From: Neoroseomonas lacus
Lineage (GTDB): Bacteria; Pseudomonadota; Alphaproteobacteria; Acetobacterales; Acetobacteraceae
Direction of reading: 5' to 3'
Length of the DNA: 64,000 bases
Assembly (NCBI RefSeq): GCF_014644535.1
Contig: NZ_BMKW01000008.1
Location: forward strand, 470-64,469
Positions 42,943 to 51,764 of this stretch are shown one piece after another; the stretch's first letter is position 1, and each line of letters starts with the position of its first letter. The position numbers were made by a program, and so were the translations under genes. A model generated the notes under the pieces. That model ran no database searches. It was not told the origin of the DNA and worked only from the letters and a program-made list of their open reading frames with translations.

Positions 42943-45336
42943 TCAGGGCAGCAAACGAACATGGCCGGCGGCTTCGCCCTCGATCGGGCCGAGTCGCAGC
43001 AGGGTGCCGTCGCGCCAACTCGGCAGCTGATCCGCCCAATGGCGGCTCATCGGATGGCCGGACTGTCCGGTGGCGATCACCACCCAAGCGCCGGCCGGGT
43101 CCGCCAGGTCGAACACGCCGCGAAAGCCGGCGCCGTGGATATTGCCGAACAGACCTTCCTCCTCGGCACGCAGCCCGGCGCGGTTCACCGTCTCGCCATC
43201 CCCGGCGGTAGGGGTGGCGAGGCGGGTCAGGCTGCCCAATCCCGGGATGAAGCGGAACAGCGAGTGCTCGAACCGTGCCTGGTGAGCTGCGGCCCATCGC
43301 CAGGTGGAAGGGTCCGTTCCATGGATGGGGGCCAACTCGGCAACCGTGCGGTCGAGTGCTGCTGACAGCAGCGGCCCGCAGCCGGTCTCGCCACACCAGG
43401 CCCGGCCACGGTCGGGAACGGTCAGCACCCGGCGCAGGAATTCCGGGCTGGCGCGCCAGCTTTCCTCGGAGACCCCGGCCCTGGCCAACACCATGCGCGA
43501 GAAGCGGCCGAGCATAGCATGGAAGATTAGCGGCTGCGGCCGTCGCCCCGCCATCTCGCCGTCCCAGGCGGCAAGCAGGTCGAAGGCGGCGCCCCCGGCG
43601 CCATCCGGCCGCGACGCCGCGAGGACCGCCGGCAATATGTCGCGGGCGAAGAGCGACACTGTGTCGTCCTGCATGGCCGAGAATGCCGCCGCGGTCAGCC
43701 TGGGCTGGGCGGCCAGCATCTCGCCGATCCGCCGGAACCGCCAATCGCCGAACCAGTCGCGGCCGAGATAGGCGGCATGGCCCGGCGGGACCACGCGGTT
43801 ATTGGCGTTGGCGAGCAGGTTGCTCGCCGGATTCTCGACATGCGGCAGCGCATCGAAGGGTACGAAGCCATCCCAATCGGCCGCACCATCCCAGCCCGCC
43901 ACAGGGCGGCTGCCATCGCCACCGCGACGGATCGGCACGCGTCCGGTGAGGAACATGGCGATGCCCCCCTGGGTGTCGGCGACCATGAGGTTCTGCGCCG
44001 GGCTGCTGATCAGCCGCGCGGCATCCCGCGCCGCGCCGATGTTGCCCGCCTCGTTCAACGCCAGCAGCCCCGCCGCCGCGGTGTCGCGCGGCGCCAGGCT
44101 GGCCATGGCGACGGCGAGCACTGTGCCGTCGGCCCGCCCGCGCGGCGCATCGAGGTCCGAGACCACCGGCCCATGCCGCGTCTCGCGCACCGTCATCGTC
44201 ACCGGATCGCCCCAACGGACCCGGATCACTTCCTGCCGTTCGATGAAGGGGCGGGGGCCATCCGGGGTCTGGTAGGCATCGGGGCCAGCGAGGCGTTCGA
44301 CAAAGACGTCCTGCGTATCCGAATGGGTGGTGGTGAAGCCCCAGGCGAGGTGCTCACTGCGCCCGATCACGATGCCCGGAACGCCCGGGGCGGTCGCCCC
44401 GGCCAGCACGCGGCCGCCCGGCAGTTCGATGCGCGCCAGGTACCACAGGATCGGCGCCGAATAGCCGAGATGCGGGTCGCTCGCGAGCAGCGGCGCCCCG
44501 CTTGCCGACCGCGCGCCCGTCGCGGCCCAGGCATTCGACGCCGAAGCCGGCAGGGGTGCATCAACCGGAAAGATCGGCAATTGCGCGACCAGCCCGTCGA
44601 GGCCGGCGAGCCGGGGCGATTCGCCACTCTCGCCCGATGCCGCCGGCCGCGCGGCGGAACCGCCGGGGCGCAGCGGCTCGTCTGGCCGCCCGGCAGTGGT
44701 GTCGGGCGGCCAGAGATCCTCCAGCCGGTCCGGCGGCAGCACGGTGCCGAGCCGCGCCCGATCAAGCTCGGTGCGCCAGTTCCCCGACAGCCACAGCCCC
44801 ATCACCTTGCCCCACAACAGGCTGTCCACCGGTCGCCAAGGTTCCGGCGCGCCAAGCAGGACGAATTCAGGCCCGGCGAAGCGGCCTCGCGCGGCGATCC
44901 AGGCATTCACCCCGGCGGCATAGGCCTCGAGGCTGCGCTGCGCCGTGGGCGGCAGGGTGGCGAGATCGGCCTCGGCGCGCGGCACGAGGCCGAGGACGCG
45001 CATGTAGCGGTCCAGCCGCAGCGCCGGCGCGCCGGTGAGTTCCGCCAGGCGCCCGGCGGCCCCGCGGCGCATCGCCTCCATCTGGAACATCCGGTCGCGG
45101 GCATGCAGCCAGCCCAGCGCCGTCCAGGCATCGGTATCCGAGGCCGCGGTGACATGCGGGATGCCACGCTCGTCGAAGGCAACATCGACCGAAGCCGTCA
45201 GCCCGGGCAGCACCACCCGTCCCGCGCGGCTCGGCAGCGTCCACCAGACGGCGATCCACAGCAGGATCGCCGCAGCAAGGGCAAGGAGGATGAGGCCCGC
45301 CGCCGCGCGGCCCGACCAACGCAGAATCAAGGACAT
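42943..45336 (-). CDS. Penicillin acylase-family Ntn hydrolase
   Basis: A 797-residue N-terminal-nucleophile amidase that should cleave itself into alpha and beta chains. An N-terminal hydrophobic segment (about 12-33) anchors or exports it. The alpha part contains DERGIPHVTAASDTDAW. The nucleophile is S267 in ASASNAW, after a short spacer. The beta part keeps the family Asn region ANANNRVVPP. Family members cleave beta-lactams, cyclic lipopeptides or acyl-homoserine lactones. Nothing here decides the substrate. The internal region at about 215-245 is Gly/Ser/Glu-rich and probably a spacer peptide removed in maturation. Confidence 0.93.
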   Translation of the reverse strand: MSLILRWSGRAAAGLILLALAAAILLWIAVWWTLPSRAGRVVLPGLTASVDVAFDERGIPHVTAASDTDAWTALGWLHARDRMFQMEAMRRGAAGRLAELTGAPALRLDRYMRVLGLVPRAEADLATLPPTAQRSLEAYAAGVNAWIAARGRFAGPEFVLLGAPEPWRPVDSLLWGKVMGLWLSGNWRTELDRARLGTVLPPDRLEDLWPPDTTAGRPDEPLRPGGSAARPAASGESGESPRLAGLDGLVAQLPIFPVDAPLPASASNAWAATGARSASGAPLLASDPHLGYSAPILWYLARIELPGGRVLAGATAPGVPGIVIGRSEHLAWGFTTTHSDTQDVFVERLAGPDAYQTPDGPRPFIERQEVIRVRWGDPVTMTVRETRHGPVVSDLDAPRGRADGTVLAVAMASLAPRDTAAAGLLALNEAGNIGAARDAARLISSPAQNLMVADTQGGIAMFLTGRVPIRRGGDGSRPVAGWDGAADWDGFVPFDALPHVENPASNLLANANNRVVPPGHAAYLGRDWFGDWRFRRIGEMLAAQPRLTAAAFSAMQDDTVSLFARDILPAVLAASRPDGAGGAAFDLLAAWDGEMAGRRPQPLIFHAMLGRFSRMVLARAGVSEESWRASPEFLRRVLTVPDRGRAWCGETGCGPLLSAALDRTVAELAPIHGTDPSTWRWAAAHQARFEHSLFRFIPGLGSLTRLATPTAGDGETVNRAGLRAEEEGLFGNIHGAGFRGVFDLADPAGAWVVIATGQSGHPMSRHWADQLPSWRDGTLLRLGPIEGEAAGHVRLLP

Positions 45337-45485
45337 GGCATCACAATGGGTGTGGGTGGCCCGGAACGGAAGCCGTGGCCGGGCCGCCGAGTCCGCGCCG
45401 GCGCAGCCGAGGTGCCGGGGCGGTCCCCAACCAGGCCGGCATCTTCGAATTCCAACGGCGCGTGATCTGCTCTAACCCGGGCGGC

Positions 45486-48400
45486 ATGAGCACGCCCTCG
45501 TCCCCCCGCCTCCTGCACGAATTCGGCGGCACCAGTGTGTTTCATCGGCCGGGCAGCTCGCCCTGGACCCTGGTGACCGTCGGGCCGCGCCAGGTCGACC
45601 TTCGGGAAGACCGCTGGTGGGGCGTGGGCCTGGGGTGGCGCGAGGACATCGATGTGATCGGCGTCGCCCCAACCGCCCATGATTGGTACCCGCACGAGAC
45701 GATGGCGGCCCTGCTGCCGGTCATCCGCGCCGCCGCGAAACCGGCAATCGTGGCCTATGGCTTCGGCATGGGCGGCTATGGCGCCCTGAAATATGCGACC
45801 GCACTCGGCGCGCGCGGCGTGCTGGCGCTCTCGGCGCGCTATTCGATCGACCCCGCCGATGGGACGGCGGGTGAGTACGACACGGCCGATTTCGACCCGG
45901 TGCGCCTTGGCGAGAGGCGCATCGCCCCCGGGGATTACCCGGACGGCGCCCTGGTGATGTGGGACCCGAGCGTCCTGGCGGATGACGCCCACGCCCAGGC
46001 GCTGGCCCAACTACCCGGCATCCGCCCGGTGAAGCTGAGGCACACCGCCCACGCGGGCTTGGCGATCTTCTCCGAGACGAGCCGCCTCGTCCCGGTGGCC
46101 GAGGCGCTGATCGATGGCCGGCAGGCGGCGGCGATCGCCGGCATCCGCGCCGCACGGCGGGAAGCGCCGAGCGTCCTGTTCGCCGTCTCGGCGTTGCTTG
46201 ACGCGCATGGCCATCAGCGTTGGGCCGCCGAGGCGCTGAGACGCGCCGAACCCACCCGCGCGAGGGTGGCGCGTCCTGCCATCGCAACCCGGCCGATATC
46301 GTCGCCCCAACTGGCGCGGCCGGCCGCGAGGCTCCTGGGGGAGAGCGCGACCATCCGGCTCTGGCACTGGCCGGGGCAGGGGCCGGGAACCCTGGTCATC
46401 TTCACACCGTCCGGCTGGTCCCCTGCCGCCGTGCCCGGTGGCTGGTGGGGCCACAGCCTGGCGGCGCGCATGGGGTGGAACACCATAACCTTCGCCTCCG
46501 ATCGACCGAGCTGGTACCCGGCAGCGGAGATGGCGACCCTGCTGCCCGTCGCGCTTGTCGCCGCGCCGCCCGGGCCGCGCGTGACGTATGGTTTGGGTAT
46601 GGGTGGTTACGGAGCCCTGAAATACGGCAGCGCCCTGGCCGCTGAAGCGACCGTCGCCTTGGCGCCAGCCTTCTCGATCGACCCGGCGGACATGCCCGGC
46701 GACCCTCGCGCGCGGCGCGACTTCGACCCGCAGCGCCATGCCGGCATGGCGGTGCAGCCGGCCGACCTCAGCGCACTGCCGGTCGTCGTCTACGATCCGT
46801 TGCTGTCGCCAGACCATGCCCAGGCGCGTCGCCTGGCGGCGATGCCCGGCGTACGAGCGGCGCCGATTCGTCGTGGTGGCGCCGCCCTGCCCGTGCTGCT
46901 GACGGAAGCCCGGCGGCTCGGACCCTTGCTGACTGCGGCGTTGCAGGGTGATGGCTCGCGCGCTGTCACCATAGTGCGCGAAGCCCGGCTTGCCTCGCCG
47001 AGTCTGCGCGCCTCGGTGGCCAAGGCGCTCGAGGCGCGAGGGCACCACGGCTGGGCGGCGGCGCTGCGCCAGCTTGCCGCCGCGGCGCCGAAGCCCGCCG
47101 CGCCGGTGGCGGCCAGGCCCGCGACGCCGACGGCGCCCGCGCCGCCGCCCAGCCGGCGCTTCGCGGTCCAGGCGCGCGCCCTCAGCCTCCAGAAGAAGCA
47201 CGATGCCGAGGCCGCGGTGCTCCGGCAATGGATCGCGGCGGAGCCCCATGCCGAGGAGCCGCGGCTGAATTTCGCCCGATGCCTGCAGCAGCTCGACCGC
47301 GCCGAGGAAGCGGCCAACGTCCTGCTCGATGCAGCGCGTGACGGGATCCGAGGCAAGCGGCTTCATGCCGCGCTGGCGCGGGTGCAGCGGCGTCTCGATC
47401 GGCCGGCGGAGGCCGTGGCCGCCGCCGAGGCCGCCGCGGCCGCCGCGCCGGGCGATGCCGACATGCTCGTCCTGCTGGGGGAGACCTGCCTCTGGGCGGA
47501 GCGCGAAGGCGACGCCGAGGCCGCCTTCCGGCGCGCCCTGCGGGAGCACCCCGGGCACCGCACGGCCCTGATTGGCCTCGTCCTCCTGGAAGCCCCGCCG
47601 CAGGAAGGCATCGCCACCGCCGGACCCGATCTCACGGCGCTGGTCGAGGCCCTTGCCACCAGCGGGGCGTCCGAGACCGATTGGATGCACGTGGTCCACC
47701 GGCTGGAGCGTGCCGACCTCGTCGACGCGGCGATCGTCGTGGTGACCGAGGCCCTGCGGCGGCACCCGCGGTCGCGGCCGCTGGCGCAGCGCCATGGCCG
47801 GATCCTGCTGCGGGCCGGCCGGGACGAAGCGGCCGTCATCTGCTTCAGGCAGATCGTGGAAGCGGCACCGGAGGATGCCTCGGCCTGGTACCCTCTGCTC
47901 GAGGCGCTGGCCGAGCTGCACCGGGCGACCGAGGGCCAGTATGTGGCCGTGCAGGCCGTGGCGACGCACCCCGGCGATGCCGTGATCGCGACGCGCCATG
48001 CCGGCTTCCTCAACGACCTGAAGGAGGGTGCCGCCGCAGAACGCGAGGCGCGCCGTGCCATCGCGCTCGCGCCGATGGCCGAGGCCGGCCACCTCATGCT
48101 CGTCAGCGTGTTGCGCCGCCAGGCGCGGGTGCGCGACGCGATCCGCGCAGCCCGCGCGGCGCTCGACATTCTCCCCCAGAGCGCCAACATCGCCCTGTCA
48201 CTTGCTCGGCTGCTGCTCGACAGGAACGACATGGATGGCGCCGTCGACGTGTTCAGGCTGGCGACCACCATGCCCAAGGCACCGCGCCAGGCCTGGACTG
48301 GCCTGGTTGAGGCGCTGGAGGCTGCGGGGCGTGCCGACGAAGCCGAGGCGGAGGCACGGCGAGGCCTCGCCGAGAATCCCGACAACCAGGATCTACGGGT

Positions 48401-48845
48401 GGTGCTCGGTCATTTGCTGTTGAGCCGTGGGGAAGCCGAGGCGGCGCGCGATGCGCTGGCCGAAGCGATCGACCAGGATGCGGGCGCGCCGGCGGTGAGC
48501 CTCGCCATGGCCGATGCCCTGCTGCGCCAGGGCCGCCGGCGGGAGGCACTGCAACTCCTGCTCGATGCCGCTGCCGCGGCGCCGGGGCATGTGGAGACCC
48601 AGCTACGCCTTGGCCAGTTGCTGCTCGATCTCGGCCGCATCAATGAAGCCGCGGAGCTCTTCACATACGTCAGCGAGGCCGAGCCGGATCTGCCCGCCGC
48701 TTGGGTCGGGCTATCGGATGCGGAGCGCCTGCGCAAACGGATCAAGCCGGCGCTGGCGGCGTATCGGCAGGCCATCGCGGTCGGGGCCACGACGGCGACG
48801 CTTCGGGAATTGCGTTATCGCCTGTTCGGCGAACACGACGGATAG
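45486..48845 (+). CDS. Tandem nucleophile-less alpha/beta-hydrolase-like domains fused to TPRs
   Basis: A cytoplasmic-looking protein of 1119 residues (no signal peptide). Two related domains follow each other at about 1-225 and 280-485. Paired features are DWYPHETMAALLPV/SWYPAAEMATLLPV, YGFGMGGYGALKY/YGLGMGGYGALKY and SARYSIDPAD/APAFSIDPAD. The GMGGYGALKY elbows sit where alpha/beta-hydrolases have G-x-S-x-G, but the serine position is Gly (G94 and G371), so neither should be catalytic by the usual mechanism. After a Pro/Ala-rich linker (about 534-556) come TPR-like helical repeats to the C-terminus. The start ATG at 45486 (MSTPSSPRLLHEFGG) is chosen because the domain begins there. The function is unknown; a scaffold or binding role is likely. 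Confidence 0.8.
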   Translation: MSTPSSPRLLHEFGGTSVFHRPGSSPWTLVTVGPRQVDLREDRWWGVGLGWREDIDVIGVAPTAHDWYPHETMAALLPVIRAAAKPAIVAYGFGMGGYGALKYATALGARGVLALSARYSIDPADGTAGEYDTADFDPVRLGERRIAPGDYPDGALVMWDPSVLADDAHAQALAQLPGIRPVKLRHTAHAGLAIFSETSRLVPVAEALIDGRQAAAIAGIRAARREAPSVLFAVSALLDAHGHQRWAAEALRRAEPTRARVARPAIATRPISSPQLARPAARLLGESATIRLWHWPGQGPGTLVIFTPSGWSPAAVPGGWWGHSLAARMGWNTITFASDRPSWYPAAEMATLLPVALVAAPPGPRVTYGLGMGGYGALKYGSALAAEATVALAPAFSIDPADMPGDPRARRDFDPQRHAGMAVQPADLSALPVVVYDPLLSPDHAQARRLAAMPGVRAAPIRRGGAALPVLLTEARRLGPLLTAALQGDGSRAVTIVREARLASPSLRASVAKALEARGHHGWAAALRQLAAAAPKPAAPVAARPATPTAPAPPPSRRFAVQARALSLQKKHDAEAAVLRQWIAAEPHAEEPRLNFARCLQQLDRAEEAANVLLDAARDGIRGKRLHAALARVQRRLDRPAEAVAAAEAAAAAAPGDADMLVLLGETCLWAEREGDAEAAFRRALREHPGHRTALIGLVLLEAPPQEGIATAGPDLTALVEALATSGASETDWMHVVHRLERADLVDAAIVVVTEALRRHPRSRPLAQRHGRILLRAGRDEAAVICFRQIVEAAPEDASAWYPLLEALAELHRATEGQYVAVQAVATHPGDAVIATRHAGFLNDLKEGAAAEREARRAIALAPMAEAGHLMLVSVLRRQARVRDAIRAARAALDILPQSANIALSLARLLLDRNDMDGAVDVFRLATTMPKAPRQAWTGLVEALEAAGRADEAEAEARRGLAENPDNQDLRVVLGHLLLSRGEAEAARDALAEAIDQDAGAPAVSLAMADALLRQGRRREALQLLLDAAAAAPGHVETQLRLGQLLLDLGRINEAAELFTYVSEAEPDLPAAWVGLSDAERLRKRIKPALAAYRQAIAVGATTATLRELRYRLFGEHDG

Positions 48846-49014
48846 GATCCGGCCCTTGCCGCACGTCTGACTGCCGTGGGTGGCCGGTCTTGCGGCCGGC
48901 CTGACCGCATTCAGGCAAGGCGCCGCGACGACCCCTGATTGCGATGCACCGGCCCTCCGAACCTGGCACTGGCAGGCTGGCCGAAGGTTTCCAAAGGCCT
49001 CGGGCCGACGGGCA

Positions 49015-49045
49015 CCCGATGACGTTGCCGTGCAACGTCATCGGG
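49015..49045. terminator. Perfect 14-bp hairpin between convergent genes
   Basis: CCCGATGACGTTGC-CGT-GCAACGTCATCGGG pairs perfectly over 14 bp with a 3-base loop. It lies between the TPR protein stop (48845) and the ppdK stop (49079), which face each other. It probably ends transcription on both strands although no T-run follows. Confidence 0.65.
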
Positions 49046-49078
49046 ACCCGTGGCGGGGGGAGGGCGGCGGTGCCCTCC

Positions 49079-51751
49079 TCAAGCCGTCCTGTCGCCCTCG
49101 CCGCCCGCCAGCGCCGCCTGCGCCGCCGCCAGCCGCGCGACCGGCACGCGATAGGGCGAGCAGGAGACGTAATCGAGCCCGACGCTCTCGCAGAAATGGA
49201 TCGAGGACGGATCCCCGCCATGCTCGCCGCAGATGCCGAGCTTGAGGTCCGGCTTCACCCGCCGCCCCTTCTCGGCGGCGATGCGCACCAGCGCACCGAC
49301 GCCGTCCGGGTCGATCGAGACGAAGGGGTCCTTCGGGAAGATGCCCTTCTCGACATAGAGCGGCAGGAACTTGCCGGCATCGTCGCGCGACAGGCCGAAG
49401 GTGGTCTGCGTCAGGTCGTTGGTGCCGAAGGAGAAGAAATCGGCGGATTCCGCGATGGCATCGGCGGTGAGGCAGGCGCGCGGCAGTTCGATCATCGTGC
49501 CGATGCTGTAGTCGATATGGTAGTCGGTCTCGGCGAAGACCTCCTGCGCCACGCGGTCGATCTGCGCGCGGGTGATCTCCAACTCGCGCCGCGTCGCCAC
49601 CAGCGGGATCATGATCTCCGGGTGCGGCGCCTTGTGCGTCTCCTTGCCGATGAGGCAGGCGGCCTCAAAGATCGCGCGCGCCTGCATCTCATAGATCTCG
49701 GGATAGGAGATGCCGAGCCGGCAGCCGCGATGCCCGAGCATCGGGTTGGCTTCGGAGAGTTCCTGCGCACGCCGATGCATCGCATCGACATCGGCGCCAA
49801 GCGATTTCGCTACCTCGGCGATTTCGTAATCGGTATGCGGCAGGAATTCGTGCAGCGGCGGATCGAGCAGGCGGATGGTCACCGGCAGTCCCGCCATGAT
49901 GCGGAATAGGTCGACGAAATCCTGCCGCTGGAAGGGCAGAAGGCGCGACAGTGCGATACGCCGCCCGCCTTCCGTCTCGGCCATGATCATCTGCCGCACG
50001 GCGCCGATGCGCTCGGGGTCGAAGAACATATGCTCGGTGCGGCAAAGGCCGATGCCTTCGGCGCCGAACTTGCGTGCCGTCTCGGCATCGAGCGGGGTTT
50101 CGGCGTTCGCGCGCACCTTCAGGCGCCGGACATTGTCGGCCCAGCCCATCAGCGTGGAGAAGTCGCCCGAGAGCTGCGGCTCGACCATGGCGACGGAGCC
50201 GACGAAGACCTCGCCGGTACCGCCATCGATGGTCAGCACCTCGCCGCCGCGCACCTGGATGCCGCCCGAGGACAGAACCTGGTTGTTGTAGTCCACGCTC
50301 ACGCTGCCGCAGCCGGCCACGCAAGGCCGCCCCATGCCGCGGGCGACGACCGCTGCGTGGCTCGTCATGCCGCCGCGTGTGGTCAGGATGCCCTTGGCGG
50401 CATGCATGCCGTGGATGTCCTCGGGGGACGTCTCGATGCGCACGAGGATGACGGATTCACCCTTCTGCGCCCGCGCCTCGGCTTCATCCGCGCTGAACAC
50501 CACGATGCCCGAGGCGGCCCCTGGCGAGGCCGGCAGCCCCTTGGCCAGCACCTTGCGCGCCGCCTTGGGGTCGAGTGTCGGATGCAGCAACTGGTCAAGC
50601 GCGGCGGGGTTCACCCGCTTCACCGCCTCGGTGTGGTCGATGAGGCCCTCGCGCGCCATGTCCACGGCGATCTTGAGGCTGGCCGCCGCGGTGCGCTTCC
50701 CGTTGCGCGTCTGCAGCATGTACAGCTTGTTCGACTGCACGGTGAACTCGATGTCTTGCATGTCGGCGTAGTGACGCTCAAGCGTCTCGCGCACCTTCAC
50801 CAGCTCGGCATAGGCGTTGGGCATCGCCACTTCCATGCTCCGCTCGCCGGGCTTCGCCTTCAGCTCGGCCATCGGCTGCGGCGTCCGGATGCCGGCGACG
50901 ACATCCTCGCCCTGCGCATTGATCAGGTATTCGCCGTAGAAGATGTTCTCGCCGGTCGACGGGTCGCGGGTGAAGCAGACGCCGGTGGCGCAATCCTCGC
51001 CCATATTGCCGAACACCATCGCCTGCACGTTCACCGCCGTGCCCCATTCGGCCGGGATGTCATGCAGGCGGCGATAGGTGATGGCGCGCTGGTTCATCCA
51101 GGAGCCGAACACCGCGCCGACGGCGCCCCAGAGCTGTTCCCATGGGTCCATCGGGAAGGGCTTGCCGGTCACCTCGGCGACCATCTCCTTGTAGCCATCG
51201 ACGACGCGATGCCATTCGGAGGCCGTTAGCTCGGTGTCCTCGTTCTTCCCGGTATCGAGCTTCTCGTGCTCGATGATTTCCTCGAAGCGGTGGTGGTCCA
51301 CGCCGAGCACGACCGAACCGTACATCTGGATGAAGCGGCGATAGCTGTCCCAGGCGAAGCGCGCATCGCCCGAGGCCACCACCAGCCCTTCGACGGTAGC
51401 GTCGTTCAGGCCGAGGTTCAGCACCGTATCCATCATGCCCGGCATGGAGACGCGGGCGCCGGAACGCACCGAGACCAGCAGCGGCTTGTGGTGGTCGCCG
51501 AATTTGTTTCCGACGGCCTCCTCGATGCGGGCGAGGCCGGCCTTCACCTGCGCTTCCAACTCGGCGGGGTAGTGTTCCCCATGCTGGTAGTACCAGGTGC
51601 AGACCTCGGTTGTGATGGTGAAGCCCGGCGGCACCGGCAGGCCGATCGAGGCCATTTCCGCGAGGTTCGCACCCTTGCCGCCGAGCAGGTTGCGCATATC
51701 GGCGCGCCCCTCATTGCGGCCGGCACCAAAGCTATAGACCCACTGAGTCAT
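49079..51751 (-). CDS. ppdK: Pyruvate, phosphate dikinase
   Basis: Interconverts pyruvate, ATP and phosphate with PEP, AMP and pyrophosphate; it links glycolysis and gluconeogenesis. The 890-residue protein is of full family length. The ATP-grasp domain starts at MTQWVYSFGAG with LLGGKGANLAEM. The phosphohistidine H465 lies in GGMTSHAAVVARGMGRPC. The C-terminal PEP/pyruvate barrel carries FFSFGTNDLTQTTFGLSRDD and GICGEHGGDP with the catalytic Cys. The start ATG at 51751 matches the family N-terminus; an upstream 16-residue extension is unsupported. It lies 13 bp after glyS on the same strand and may be co-transcribed. Confidence 0.97.
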   Translation of the reverse strand: MTQWVYSFGAGRNEGRADMRNLLGGKGANLAEMASIGLPVPPGFTITTEVCTWYYQHGEHYPAELEAQVKAGLARIEEAVGNKFGDHHKPLLVSVRSGARVSMPGMMDTVLNLGLNDATVEGLVVASGDARFAWDSYRRFIQMYGSVVLGVDHHRFEEIIEHEKLDTGKNEDTELTASEWHRVVDGYKEMVAEVTGKPFPMDPWEQLWGAVGAVFGSWMNQRAITYRRLHDIPAEWGTAVNVQAMVFGNMGEDCATGVCFTRDPSTGENIFYGEYLINAQGEDVVAGIRTPQPMAELKAKPGERSMEVAMPNAYAELVKVRETLERHYADMQDIEFTVQSNKLYMLQTRNGKRTAAASLKIAVDMAREGLIDHTEAVKRVNPAALDQLLHPTLDPKAARKVLAKGLPASPGAASGIVVFSADEAEARAQKGESVILVRIETSPEDIHGMHAAKGILTTRGGMTSHAAVVARGMGRPCVAGCGSVSVDYNNQVLSSGGIQVRGGEVLTIDGGTGEVFVGSVAMVEPQLSGDFSTLMGWADNVRRLKVRANAETPLDAETARKFGAEGIGLCRTEHMFFDPERIGAVRQMIMAETEGGRRIALSRLLPFQRQDFVDLFRIMAGLPVTIRLLDPPLHEFLPHTDYEIAEVAKSLGADVDAMHRRAQELSEANPMLGHRGCRLGISYPEIYEMQARAIFEAACLIGKETHKAPHPEIMIPLVATRRELEITRAQIDRVAQEVFAETDYHIDYSIGTMIELPRACLTADAIAESADFFSFGTNDLTQTTFGLSRDDAGKFLPLYVEKGIFPKDPFVSIDPDGVGALVRIAAEKGRRVKPDLKLGICGEHGGDPSSIHFCESVGLDYVSCSPYRVPVARLAAAQAALAGGEGDRTA

Positions 51752-51764
51752 CGCGGGCTCCCTC

